This document shows positions 56,458 to 63,962 of a DNA stretch of 64,000 nt, piece after piece. Within the stretch, counting starts at the first letter, position 1. Each line of letters begins with the position of its first letter. The notes under the pieces were generated by a model. That model saw only the letters and a program-made list of their open reading frames with translations. It made no database searches and was not told where the DNA came from. A program made the translations under genes and the position numbers. This DNA comes from VRUE01 sp963840565 (GTDB lineage Bacteria; Actinomycetota; Thermoleophilia; Solirubrobacterales; 70-9): NCBI GenBank assembly GCA_963840565.1, contig CAWIZH010000005.1:1-64000 (forward strand), read 5' to 3'.

Positions 56458-57858
56458 ATGAGAGTGACCGGCGGGGGCGGGGGGTGGAACGGCTTCGGAC
56501 TGTGCCGAGTGGCTAGCGTCTGGGCAGCGTTCGTCCTTGCGATGGTGCTCTCGTCGGGATCGGCGCTCGCGACGGCTCCCGGGACGAATGGGCCGATTGT
56601 CTTCTCCTCCTACGGCAAGATCTACACGATTCAGCCCGATGGCTCGGGACTTCACCCAGTCATCCTTCCCGACGAGGAACACAAGTACGACTTCTATCCG
56701 AGCTGGTCGCCTGATGGTCTGCGAATCGTGACGAGCGGGCAGATGCAGGAGTCGGATGGCTATTGGACCGACATGGGCCTGCAGGTCTTCTCGCCCGACG
56801 GAACGGGCTTCGAGCACCTCCCGATCTTTGGCTACGTCGGTGCCCCAGCCTGGTCACCGGATGGCGCCCACGTCCTCTTTGCCAGAGAAGGCGAGCTTTT
56901 CAGCACGACCCCCGACGGCACGTCGCCCACTCTCATCGAAAGCAATGCCGGGGGCCCGGCCTGGTCGCCCGATGGGAGTCGGATTGCGTTCATTCGCGCC
57001 GACGGTCCATACGAGGACACCGACCTCTACACGATGCCTGCCGGCGGCGGCGGGCCCCAGAAGCTCTTCGATCTCCCCGGGCGGGTGGTATCTCCCTCCT
57101 GGTCTCCCGACGGCTCAATGATTGCCTTCACCTACCAGGCCCGCGAAGCTCGCGACGACCCTGGCCCCGGCGAGCTTCCCTACACCTACTCAGGAGACAA
57201 CATCTATGCAATTCCGACGACCGGCGGCAATCCGGTACAGCTCACTGCGTCCGGCACCGACGAGGACCCGGCTTGGTCTCCCGACGGATCCATGATCGTC
57301 TTCCAGAGCGACCGACTCTCTGTTTTCCCGACGAGTGCACCGGATCTGTACCTGATGAATGCCGATGGGAGTAACGAGCGTCGGCTCACCACCACCATCC
57401 ATTGTCTGCAATGCGGTCCAGACTGGGCCTCGCTCCCGCCTCATTCCCATCCATCCGCTCCAGCGGCGGTGGCACAGAGTGCGGAGCTGCGTCGCAAGCA
57501 GAAGTTCTCCCGCATGTCGATGACGCGCAAGCGATTCGCCAAGCCCTCGCGTGTCCGGGTCCGCTTCCAGGCGGCGATCGCCGAGAAGGTCGACTTCACG
57601 ATCCGTCGCGCCATTCCGCCTGGCCGCGCCTTCCGCTGTGGCAGGGAACCGGGCGCCTGTCTCTTGGCAGTGCGGGATGAGCGCCAGGCCCGGGAAGGGT
57701 TCAACCGGATCTCGCTTAGCGGACTGCTAGGCAGCGCGCCCTCCCCCGGCCGCTACTGGCTGCAGCTCAGCTCCTCGAGCGGCCGTGCCCATGCTGGTCT
57801 GGCCTTTCGAGTGATGCCGCCGCGCGACGGCAGCGGCGCAGTCTCAGTCGCTAGATAG
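56458..57858 (+). CDS. Secreted TolB/WD40-like propeller protein
   Basis: A 466-residue protein with a signal peptide (VWAAFVLAMVLSSGSALA) and at least six PD40-type repeats (YPSWSPDGLRIVTSG, APAWSPDGAHVLFAR, GPAWSPDGSRIAFIR, SPSWSPDGSMIAFTY, DPAWSPDGSMIVFQS). After residue 330 a basic beta-rich domain follows (RKQKFSRMSMTRKRF, GRYWLQLSSSSGRAHAGLAF). It resembles chromosomal propellers of the same organism (5165-6247) more than mobile cargo. Confidence 0.8.
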   Translation: MRVTGGGGGWNGFGLCRVASVWAAFVLAMVLSSGSALATAPGTNGPIVFSSYGKIYTIQPDGSGLHPVILPDEEHKYDFYPSWSPDGLRIVTSGQMQESDGYWTDMGLQVFSPDGTGFEHLPIFGYVGAPAWSPDGAHVLFAREGELFSTTPDGTSPTLIESNAGGPAWSPDGSRIAFIRADGPYEDTDLYTMPAGGGGPQKLFDLPGRVVSPSWSPDGSMIAFTYQAREARDDPGPGELPYTYSGDNIYAIPTTGGNPVQLTASGTDEDPAWSPDGSMIVFQSDRLSVFPTSAPDLYLMNADGSNERRLTTTIHCLQCGPDWASLPPHSHPSAPAAVAQSAELRRKQKFSRMSMTRKRFAKPSRVRVRFQAAIAEKVDFTIRRAIPPGRAFRCGREPGACLLAVRDERQAREGFNRISLSGLLGSAPSPGRYWLQLSSSSGRAHAGLAFRVMPPRDGSGAVSVAR

Positions 57859-57990
57859 AAGGACCTCGGGGCGGTTTCGGGCCTCTCGCGAAGAGCTGAT
57901 GTTGGCGGATCGAGCGATATGCACGGTGTCCGGGAGAACGATTAACAGCGGCGCCGGCGCTCGATCCTGGCGAGGACTACGCTTTCAACG

Positions 57991-58308
57991 ATGAGAGTGG
58001 TTGACGAGACGCTGATTGCCGAGGCGGGACGCCGCTTGGCTGCCGCTGCCCCCGATGCGCAGGTGATCCTTTTTGGATCGCATGCCCGCGGGGAGGCCCG
58101 CCCGCATAGCGATGTCGACTTCCTCGTCGTCGAGCCCGTGGTCGCCAACGAGGCCGAGGAGTCGGTGCGCCTGCATCGGACCTTGCGCGATTTGCGGATG
58201 CCAGCCGATGTCATCGTCGTCAGTCGCGACTACGCCGACAGTTGGCGGGAGGTGCGCGGTGGCCTCGTCCACGCAGCCCTTTCGCAGGGCCGCGTCCTCG
58301 CCGGATGA
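57991..58308 (+). CDS. Minimal MNT nucleotidyltransferase (MntA-like)
   Basis: A 105-residue protein with the minimal nucleotidyltransferase motif VILFGSHARGEARPHSDVDFLVV (glycine motif and DxD). In MntA/HepT modules this protein AMPylates the HEPN toxin and so acts as the antitoxin. TACGCT (57978-57983) lies 7 nt before the ATG with no Shine-Dalgarno, so it is probably leaderless. The stop overlaps the HEPN gene by 4 nt (ATGA). Confidence 0.88.
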   Translation: MRVVDETLIAEAGRRLAAAAPDAQVILFGSHARGEARPHSDVDFLVVEPVVANEAEESVRLHRTLRDLRMPADVIVVSRDYADSWREVRGGLVHAALSQGRVLAG

Positions 58309-58709
58309 GCGAGAAGCCGGACCTACCCGGGGATCTGTTGGCCCTTGCGCATGAGGATCTCGCCTCTGCGGATGCCCTTGAGAGAGACGAACGGATCTCG
58401 GATTCGCCAGTGGGGTTTCACGCGCAGCAGGCGGTAGAGAAGGCGCTCAAGGCCGCCATCGCGAGTCGCGATCTGGAATTTCCCTTTACGCACGACCTCG
58501 GTGTCCTCATGCAGCTCTGTGAGGACGCCGGGTTCGAGCTGCCCGCCGATCTCGCCGAAGCAGATCGCCTGACGCCGTATGCCGCAGCGCTTCGCTATGG
58601 CTTGGGAAACCCCGAAGCAGTTGCCGCCAACAGTGCTCTGCGATGGGCCGCCCTTGCCATTGAGTGGGCGGATGCCGAGATTCACCCGTCGGAAGCTGGT
58701 CCGGAGTAA
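58305..58709 (+). CDS. HEPN-domain protein, probable toxin
   Basis: A 134-residue helical protein of the HEPN family (LALAHEDLASADALERD, GFHAQQAVEKALKAAI, LRYGLGN, ALRWAALAIEWADAEI). HEPN proteins are often RNases. The usual R-x4-6-H active site is not obvious, so activity is uncertain and a non-RNase member is possible. It is translationally coupled to the MNT protein. Confidence 0.82.
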   Translation: MSEKPDLPGDLLALAHEDLASADALERDERISDSPVGFHAQQAVEKALKAAIASRDLEFPFTHDLGVLMQLCEDAGFELPADLAEADRLTPYAAALRYGLGNPEAVAANSALRWAALAIEWADAEIHPSEAGPE

Positions 58710-58732
58710 CCCGCTCGATAGCTGACTGTACG

Positions 58733-58751
58733 GGTCGCATTCCGGTCACAT
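58733..58751 (+). repeat. Possible integrase arm site, right
   Basis: GGTCGCATTCCGGTCACAT, a 17/19 match in the same orientation to 48463-48481 and similar to the decayed copy at 56266. It lies 41 nt before the 57-bp repeat. Confidence 0.45.
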
Positions 58752-58791
58752 AACCGCCGCAATCCCGCTCCCCATGCGGCCCACCCTCGGC

Positions 58792-58848
58792 CTTTCAAGC
58801 CGGAGGTCGAGAGTTCGATTCTCTCCGGGCGCATTCCGTTGCCTTCCA
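58792..58848 (+). repeat. Right attachment repeat with tRNA-Glu 3' remnant
   Basis: Identical to 48303-48359. Positions 58788-58833 correspond to the anticodon-stem, T-arm and acceptor 3' part of tRNA-Glu (one mismatch, C for T at 58791). They have no 5' half upstream, so this is a non-functional tRNA fragment marking the right end. Confidence 0.88.
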
Positions 58849-58926
58849 GGCGGCACTCTTCCGTGCCCATCCAGAGCCAAATGGCGTGAACAGCTTTCCC
58901 GGTGTTCCGGGTTCTCAACTCAGCCG

Positions 58927-59220
58927 CTAATTTCCGACGACGAGGTCGGTTGGGAACTCCAAATGCCCGTGCAGATAGACCTTCAGTTCGTCGAAGTCCA
59001 TGAACCCATCGAGTCCGTCGCCGGTGGAGTCCGCATAGAGGGCTTGGTCGGACGTTCCGTTGCGGACTGCCTCATCAATGTCATCGCCAACGCCAACGCT
59101 CAGTTCGCCGTGGCGGTAGCGCGCGTAGACCACCCGCCCGTCCTCGAGGGTGCCCTCCCACTGGGATGGACACGCGATGCAGGTCTGTTTCAGCGCTGTC
59201 AGTTTTGGCGGCCTGTCCAT
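58927..59220 (-). CDS. Hypothetical protein
   Basis: A 97-residue soluble protein. It has CIACPSQWEGTLEDGRVVYARYRHGELSVGVG (quoted in parts: CPSQWEG, VVYARYRHGELSVG) and a C-terminal DELKVYLHGHLEFP. The strand-turn pattern and the three early cysteines suggest a small beta domain, with a possible immunity or accessory role. I do not recognise the family. It lies just outside the element. Confidence 0.65.
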   Translation of the reverse strand: MDRPPKLTALKQTCIACPSQWEGTLEDGRVVYARYRHGELSVGVGDDIDEAVRNGTSDQALYADSTGDGLDGFMDFDELKVYLHGHLEFPTDLVVGN

Positions 59221-59271
59221 GAGAATTAATGGTTGCAGACAAAAGCTTGCGCCGGGAGTGACACAGGCAAC

Positions 59272-59342
59272 TGCGCATCACGATTCCGGAGTCGATCAAG
59301 GCGAGCGCCGACGACCTCGCGCCGGCCCTCGCGGCTGTTTAG
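59272..59342 (+). pseudogene. Truncated 3' fragment of a DUF2283 gene
   Basis: Matches the last 71 nt of the DUF2283 gene at 55934-56221 with about four differences, keeping the frame (RITIPESIKASADDLAPALAAV then TAG). There is no start or N-terminal domain upstream. It is a leftover of a second copy, probably deleted during rearrangement at the element border. Confidence 0.85.
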
Positions 59343-59380
59343 CGGCGAAGCACTCGACCTCAAGGCGGCCGGCGGCTGGT

Positions 59381-59887
59381 ATGGAGGGGGTGGACTCGGT
59401 CCGGGCGATCGGCGACGATGTAGCGATGGTCGTCATTGACGAGAGATCACGCGTGCCGCGGCTCGACGAGGCCGCTCTGGAGCGCCTTAGTCACGCGCTT
59501 GATCGCGAAGGGGTGATCGCGGCGATGCTGATTGGCTCGCAGGCGCGGGGAACCGCTGGTCCGCTTTCGGACGTGGATATCGCCATTTGGCACGATCCCA
59601 CCCTCGATTCTCGCGCGCGTCTCGACCTTCAGCTGAACCTCGCCCGAGACGCAGGGGGTGCCTTGGGCACTGATGAGATCGATGTGGTCATGCTCAACAA
59701 TGCCCCGCCGTTGATGCGGCATCGCGCCATTCGCGACGGCAAGCGCTTGGTCGAGCGCAACCACGAGGAACGGGTGCGGCTGGAGACTCGGGCAATTTTG
59801 GATTACCTCGATACGGCGCCGCTGCGTGTCGAGCTGGGCCGTGGCGTGCGACGCCGAATACGGGAAGGGCGCTTTGGTCGACGCTAG
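59381..59887 (+). CDS. MNT nucleotidyltransferase (MntA-like), second pair
   Basis: A 168-residue protein (139-153 if a later start is used; ATG 59426 is the alternative). VIAAMLIGSQARGTAGPLSDVDIAIW is the catalytic region (glycine motif and DVD). ARLDLQLNLARDAGGALGTDEIDVVMLNNAPPLMRHRAIRDGK (quoted in parts) is typical of the longer MntA subgroup. It is followed, with overlap, by a HepT-like gene, giving a module like the one at 57991-58709. Confidence 0.85.
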   Translation: MEGVDSVRAIGDDVAMVVIDERSRVPRLDEAALERLSHALDREGVIAAMLIGSQARGTAGPLSDVDIAIWHDPTLDSRARLDLQLNLARDAGGALGTDEIDVVMLNNAPPLMRHRAIRDGKRLVERNHEERVRLETRAILDYLDTAPLRVELGRGVRRRIREGRFGRR

Positions 59888-60317
59888 TCGAGTCGAAGCC
59901 CGGATACAGAGGCTTGAGGAGCTGATCGAGCGTCTCGACGAGGTGCGGCGGGCCGGCGAGGATGCCTATCTCGCCGACGAGCAGCAGCGCGCCGCGACCG
60001 AGCGCTGGCTGCAGGTCGCAGTCCAGATCTGTATCGACCTTGGCACCCAGCTCGTCGCCGAGCAATCGGCGCGACCCCCGTCTGACTATGCCGATGTCTT
60101 CAAGATCCTTGGGGAGAAGAAGGTAGTCCCGAGCGATCTCGCAGAGCGTCTCTCTGACGCGGCGAAGCAGCGCAATCTCATAGTGCACCTGTACATGGAG
60201 ATCGACGACCGCTCCGTGTTCGCCTCACTGGCTCATCTCGATGACCTACGCGAGTTTGCCGCCGGCCTCGAACGATTGGTCCATTCGGACGATTTCGGCG
60301 CTGATCCTGAGGCTTGA
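59874..60317 (+). CDS. HepT-like HEPN ribonuclease toxin
   Basis: A 147-residue helical protein. The HEPN active-site motif R-x4-H-x-Y is present as RNLIVHLY, preceded by LSDAAKQ. TTG 59874 is chosen because GGAAGGG lies 6 nt upstream and the overlap with the MNT gene is then 14 nt. GTG at 59841 is the alternative. HepT toxins cleave RNA and are switched off by AMPylation of the active-site Tyr by MntA. Confidence 0.85.
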   Translation: MVDASRVEARIQRLEELIERLDEVRRAGEDAYLADEQQRAATERWLQVAVQICIDLGTQLVAEQSARPPSDYADVFKILGEKKVVPSDLAERLSDAAKQRNLIVHLYMEIDDRSVFASLAHLDDLREFAAGLERLVHSDDFGADPEA

Positions 60318-60332
60318 CCTTCCCCTCATTCA

Positions 60333-60352
60333 CCGCTCGCAGAACTGAGCGG
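60333..60352 (+). terminator. Short hairpin after the HepT gene
   Basis: CCGCTC-GCAGAACT-GAGCGG lies 15 nt after the stop. It falls within a 190-nt gap before the convergent efflux gene, where nothing else is recognised. Confidence 0.5.
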
Positions 60353-60507
60353 AACGAAGACGGCAACGCGGCGGAAGGTGCTGTGTTGCGGAGCGGCTTG
60401 ACGCTCATGGCATCTCTCCGCCCATTTGTCGTCGCCCTCGCGACGGCTGCTCTCGGCTGAAAGACGGCGTGTCGACCGCGCCGGCGCCACCGCCGTTCCC
60501 CGCGACC

Positions 60508-61920
60508 TCATGCCGCCACCTCCGCCTGGGCGGTCTTGGCGGGGATCAGGCGGGGGCGCATGACGCCGAGGACCGTGGCCAGGGCGATCGCGATCAGGAC
60601 CGCGGAGCCGGCGAGGACGGTGGGGACGCCTTCGGCGAGGGCCTGGGCTCCGGCGCCGTTGCTGGCGGCGGCGAAGACGGTGATCAGGGCGCCGACTCCC
60701 AGAGTGCCGCCGAGCTGGTGGGCGACGTTGATCAGGCCGGAGGCGGCGCCGGCGTCGGCATCGGCGACACCGGCCATGCCGGCGGTGGTGAGCGGAGTGA
60801 GCGCTGAGCCCATGCCGATCCCGAGCAGGATCAGCGGCGCTGCCATCTGGGTCAGGTAATCGGCCCCGGGGGAGATCTGGCCCAGCCAGAGCATTCCGAG
60901 CAGGGCGATGGTGAGGCCGGCAGCGAGGACCCGCGCCTCGCCGACGCGCGGCGTGATCCGGGGCACCACCCGCACCATCGCGAAGACCGAGAGGGTCATC
61001 GGCAGGAAGGCGCATCCGGCCGCCAGGGCGCCGTAGCCCTGCACGCCCTGCAGGTATTGGGTGAGGAAGAAGAAGGTCGAGTACATCGCCCCCACGACCA
61101 TGATGCGGGCGACGTAGGCGCCGACTCGCTCGCGGCTCGAGAAGAGGCGCAGCGGCGTGATCGGCTGCTCGGCCCGCCGCTCGTTGGCGACGAAGAACGC
61201 CAGCAGCACCGCGGCCAGGGCAAAGGAGGCGAGCGACCCGGCGTCTCCCCAGCCATCTTCGGCGGCGCGGATCAGGCCGTAGACGAGCGCGGTCATGCCG
61301 ATCGTCGAGCTCAGTGCGCCGGGAAGATCGAAGTGGCCGGCGCGGCGCTCCGTCTCCGGCAGGTAGCGCGGTGCCAGCCAGATCAGCGCAGCCCCGAGCG
61401 GGACGTTGATGAAGAGGCCGGCACGCCAGGAGACCCAAGAGGTCAGCGCGCCGCCGAGCAGCAGGCCTACGCTGCCTCCGGCGCCGGCGACCGCGCTGTA
61501 CCAGGCGACCGCGCGGGTGCGGGCGGGCCCCTCGGCAAAGCTGACGGTGAGCAGGGCGAGGGTCGACGGGGCGGCGATCGCCGCGCCGACCCCCTGCAGG
61601 GCGCGAGCGCCCAGCAGCCAGGCCGGCGACTGGGCGATGCCGCCGAGCATCGAGGCGAAGGTGAAGAGGGCGATGCCGGCGACGAAGACCTGGCGGCGGC
61701 CGAGGATGTCCCCGGCTCGAGCGCCGAGCAGCAGCAGGCCGCCAAAGGTCAGCGTGTAGGCGTTCTGCACCCAGGAGAGGCCGGTGGTCGAGAGGCCGAG
61801 GTCCTGGTGGATGCTCGGCAGCGCCGTGATCACCACCGAGATGTCGAGGATGATCATCAGGTAGCAGCCGAGAATGATGGCGAGCACGAAGGCGGGGTTG
61901 CGGTCGCTCTTGGAAGTCAT
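60508..61920 (-). CDS. MFS drug efflux transporter, DHA2 (EmrB/QacA) type
   Basis: A 470-residue protein with 14 predicted membrane spans. Motif C-like GGSVGLLLGGALTSWVSWRAGLFINVPLG, motif A-like GARAGDILGRRQVF and the N-terminal LDISVVITALPSIHQDLG are typical of proton-drug antiporters of this subfamily. The gene is divergent from a TetR regulator, with three matching palindromes between, so it is very probably repressed by that regulator and induced by its substrate. Confidence 0.92.
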   Translation of the reverse strand: MTSKSDRNPAFVLAIILGCYLMIILDISVVITALPSIHQDLGLSTTGLSWVQNAYTLTFGGLLLLGARAGDILGRRQVFVAGIALFTFASMLGGIAQSPAWLLGARALQGVGAAIAAPSTLALLTVSFAEGPARTRAVAWYSAVAGAGGSVGLLLGGALTSWVSWRAGLFINVPLGAALIWLAPRYLPETERRAGHFDLPGALSSTIGMTALVYGLIRAAEDGWGDAGSLASFALAAVLLAFFVANERRAEQPITPLRLFSSRERVGAYVARIMVVGAMYSTFFFLTQYLQGVQGYGALAAGCAFLPMTLSVFAMVRVVPRITPRVGEARVLAAGLTIALLGMLWLGQISPGADYLTQMAAPLILLGIGMGSALTPLTTAGMAGVADADAGAASGLINVAHQLGGTLGVGALITVFAAASNGAGAQALAEGVPTVLAGSAVLIAIALATVLGVMRPRLIPAKTAQAEVAA

Positions 61921-61958
61921 GGAGTCCTTTTCTGAAGCGGGGCAATTCGGTGATAAAC

Positions 61959-62028
61959 TGGAGGGGCCCTCCGGGTAATTCGGAGGTGGCCTCCGCTTTC
62001 AGTGAGCACTATACGGAGGATGCCTCCG
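61959..62028. promoter_or_regulatory. Three tandem TetR operators
   Basis: Three copies of the palindrome YGGAGG-NNN-CCTCCG occur at 61959-61973, 61981-61995 and 62014-62028 (spacers GGC, TGG and ATG) in the 134-nt divergent region. Centres are 22 and 33 bp apart, i.e. roughly two and three helical turns. The likely ligand is the TetR protein encoded at 62055. Confidence 0.85.
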
Positions 62029-62054
62029 CTTTGTCAAGAGATCGGAAGAAATTC

Positions 62055-62654
62055 GTGAACGCGAACCCCAGCGACGTAGTCACCCTGGCGCCCCGGCCCA
62101 AGCGCGCCGACGCCCGGCGCAACTACGAGAAGCTGATTGCGGCGGCGCGTGAGGAGTTCGCCGAGGAGGGCACCGGCGCCACCCTCGAGGACGTCGCCCG
62201 TCGCGCCGGGGTGGGGATCGGGACCCTCTACCGCCACTTCCCGACCCGCCAGGACCTGCTCGAAGCCGTCTACCTGGACGAAGTCCAGGCGATCTGCGAC
62301 TCGGCCGAGAAGTACGTCGACCAGCCGCCGCTGGAGGCACTGACCGGATGGCTGCACGAGTTCGTCGGCTTCGCCGCGAAGAAGCGCGCCCTCGCCGAGG
62401 AGCTGTTCGCCTATGTCGATCGCGACTCGCCCGTCTTCAGCTCCTGCGCCAACGCGATCTACGGCGCCGGCGAGGACCTGCTGAAGCGTGCCCAGGGGGC
62501 GGGCGCCGTCCGCGCCGACGTCGACATCTCCGACGTCACCAAGATGGTCGGCGGCATCGCCGCGATCCGCACCGCCGACGCCGAGCAGATCGACCGCATC
62601 CTCGGCCTCGCGCTCGACGGACTGCGCGCCGCCCCAGAGGGCCAGAGCGCCTAA
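62055..62654 (+). CDS. TetR-family repressor
   Basis: A 199-residue regulator. The N-terminal helix-turn-helix is ATLEDVARRAGVGIGTLYRHFPTRQDLLEAVY (quoted in parts: VARRAGVGIGTLYRHF). The rest is the helical ligand-binding domain, of the group whose C-terminal domain is called SbtR-like. GTG 62055 is chosen for its distance to GGAAG and because it places all three operators outside the coding region. It controls the divergent efflux pump and itself. Confidence 0.9.
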   Translation: MNANPSDVVTLAPRPKRADARRNYEKLIAAAREEFAEEGTGATLEDVARRAGVGIGTLYRHFPTRQDLLEAVYLDEVQAICDSAEKYVDQPPLEALTGWLHEFVGFAAKKRALAEELFAYVDRDSPVFSSCANAIYGAGEDLLKRAQGAGAVRADVDISDVTKMVGGIAAIRTADAEQIDRILGLALDGLRAAPEGQSA

Positions 62655-63103
62655 CCCCCAGGCCGCTCCGTCTCTAGCACCCGTCCGAGGTTGTCGAAAC
62701 ACCTGGTCCAGCCGCCTTCGTGGGAGAGGACCGATTCCTCGTCGGGGAGGTTGCTGTGGGTGAAGCGCACGGTGGTGGCCCCGCCGGCCTCCTCGAAGTC
62801 GATCTCGATCAGCGTCTCCCGGTCCTCGTCGTCGTTATCCCAGGTCCAGGTGAAGGCCAGGCGATTCGGCGGGTCGATCTCGGTGTAGCGGCCGCCACCG
62901 CCATGCCGCTTGTCTTTGTGCGGGTCGCGCATGACCACGCGCACGGCGCCACCGAGGCGCAGGTCGACCTTGGCCTCGGGGGTCTCCCAGTCGTGCTCGG
63001 CATGGAACCAGCGGCGCAGTACCTCCTCGCTGGTCCAGGCGTCGAAGACCGCTTGGGCGGGGGCCTGGAAGGTGCGCTCGATCTGCAGCGTCTCGCCGCT
63101 CAT
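62651..63103 (-). CDS. SRPBCC / AHSA1-family protein
   Basis: A 150-residue START/Bet v1-like protein. It begins ETLQIERTFQAPAQAVFDAWTSEEVLRRWF and contains GGRYTEIDPPNRLAFTWTW and HEGGWTRCFDNLGRVLE, the AHSA1 hallmark. It probably binds a hydrophobic ligand. Last of an operon, its start overlaps the 44-residue protein gene by 4 nt (ATGA). It converges on the TetR gene with a 4-nt overlap. Confidence 0.9.
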   Translation of the reverse strand: MSGETLQIERTFQAPAQAVFDAWTSEEVLRRWFHAEHDWETPEAKVDLRLGGAVRVVMRDPHKDKRHGGGGRYTEIDPPNRLAFTWTWDNDDEDRETLIEIDFEEAGGATTVRFTHSNLPDEESVLSHEGGWTRCFDNLGRVLETERPGG

Positions 63104-63234
63104 CGGTCCCGATCCTCTCGGCGTCGCAGGTGCACGGCAAGCCAGGCCCGCGCCACGACCACCGTGCCGGGACCGGCCAGCCAGGGCAGCAGCTCCTCCA
63201 CCGGCACGCCGCCGACGTGGGCGAGCGGGATCAC
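63100..63234 (-). CDS. 44-residue protein coupled to DUF899 and SRPBCC genes
   Basis: A short frame starting VIPLAHVGGVPVEELLPWL, followed by a hydrophobic stretch (AGPGTVVVARAWLAV) and a basic end (HLRRREDRDR). It could be a single-span membrane peptide. It overlaps its neighbours by exactly 4 nt at both ends (GTGA with DUF899, ATGA with SRPBCC), which strongly supports translation. The family is not recognised with confidence. Confidence 0.65.
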   Translation of the reverse strand: MIPLAHVGGVPVEELLPWLAGPGTVVVARAWLAVHLRRREDRDR

Positions 63235-63962
63235 GTGCTGCTCGATCCGCGCTGCGAGGCGGTCGCGTCCGAGAGCGCGTGCTCGAAGTCGCTCGCGTCC
63301 TCGTACTCGTCGTGGAGGTTCCACCACACGTAGGCCTGGGTCTGCGGGTAGCCCTCGGGCGAGTCCTCCCACTTCTCCTGGCGGCCAAGCGCGGTGATGT
63401 CCAGGTAGGACCAGATGCTGCCGAGCGCCTCGTCACCGCGCTTGTCGGTGAAGTAGGTGCGGTAGATCCGGTTCTCGTCGTCGCGGTAGAAGACGTTGGT
63501 GCCGTGCCATTCGTCGACGCCGAAGTCGGGGTCGAAATCGTCGGTGAGCGTGTACCAGGGCATCTCCCAGCCCATCCGCTTGCGGTAGCGCTCGATGTCG
63601 GCCTGGGGCGCCCGGGAAACGTGCGCGAAGGTGGTGTCGCGCGCGTTCAGGTGGGCCAGGTTGGCGACTTCGTCGGCCATGAACGAGCAACCGCGGCAGC
63701 CACTCTCCGGCCAGTCGGCGACGCCGGGCTCGAAGAAGAAGCGGTAGAGGATCAGCTGGCGCCGGCCCTCGAATAGGTCGAGCAGGCTCGCCGGCCCGTT
63801 GGGACCCTCGAAGCGGTAGTCCTTCTCGACGGCCATCCGCGGCATCCGCCGTCGCTCGGCGGCCAGCGCGTCGCGGGCCCGGGTCAGCTCCTTCTCCTTG
63901 ACCAGCAGCTCCTCGCGGGCGGAGTCCCACTCCTGCGGCGAGACGATCGGCGGCATCTTCAT
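63231..63962 (-). CDS. DUF899 thioredoxin-like protein
   Basis: A 243-residue protein. EKDYRFEGPNGPASLLDLFEGRRQLILYRFFF, the CRGCSF cysteine pair and FMADEVANLAHLNARDTTFAHVSRAP (shown in parts) are the DUF899 signature. The fold is thioredoxin-like, with the C-x-x-C at GCRGCS as possible redox centre. It is cotranscribed with a small protein and an SRPBCC gene, and its own ATG overlaps an upstream stop (ATGA). Confidence 0.9.
   Translation of the reverse strand: MKMPPIVSPQEWDSAREELLVKEKELTRARDALAAERRRMPRMAVEKDYRFEGPNGPASLLDLFEGRRQLILYRFFFEPGVADWPESGCRGCSFMADEVANLAHLNARDTTFAHVSRAPQADIERYRKRMGWEMPWYTLTDDFDPDFGVDEWHGTNVFYRDDENRIYRTYFTDKRGDEALGSIWSYLDITALGRQEKWEDSPEGYPQTQAYVWWNLHDEYEDASDFEHALSDATASQRGSSST

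Larger units (their letters stand above)
48303..58848. mobile_element. ~10.5-kb tRNA-Glu-associated integrative element
   Basis: The element is bounded by 57-bp direct repeats 10,489 bp apart. It contains, from the left end, small regulators, an excisionase-like protein, a tyrosine recombinase oriented with the tRNA, a ubiquitin-like operon, an Xre/RES pair, a DUF2283 gene, a secreted propeller gene and a MNT/HEPN pair. No replication, packaging or conjugation genes are visible, so it is probably a non-autonomous or reduced genomic island. A third, decayed end-like copy at 56266-56335 suggests the right ~2.5 kb is a second insertion. Confidence 0.8.
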
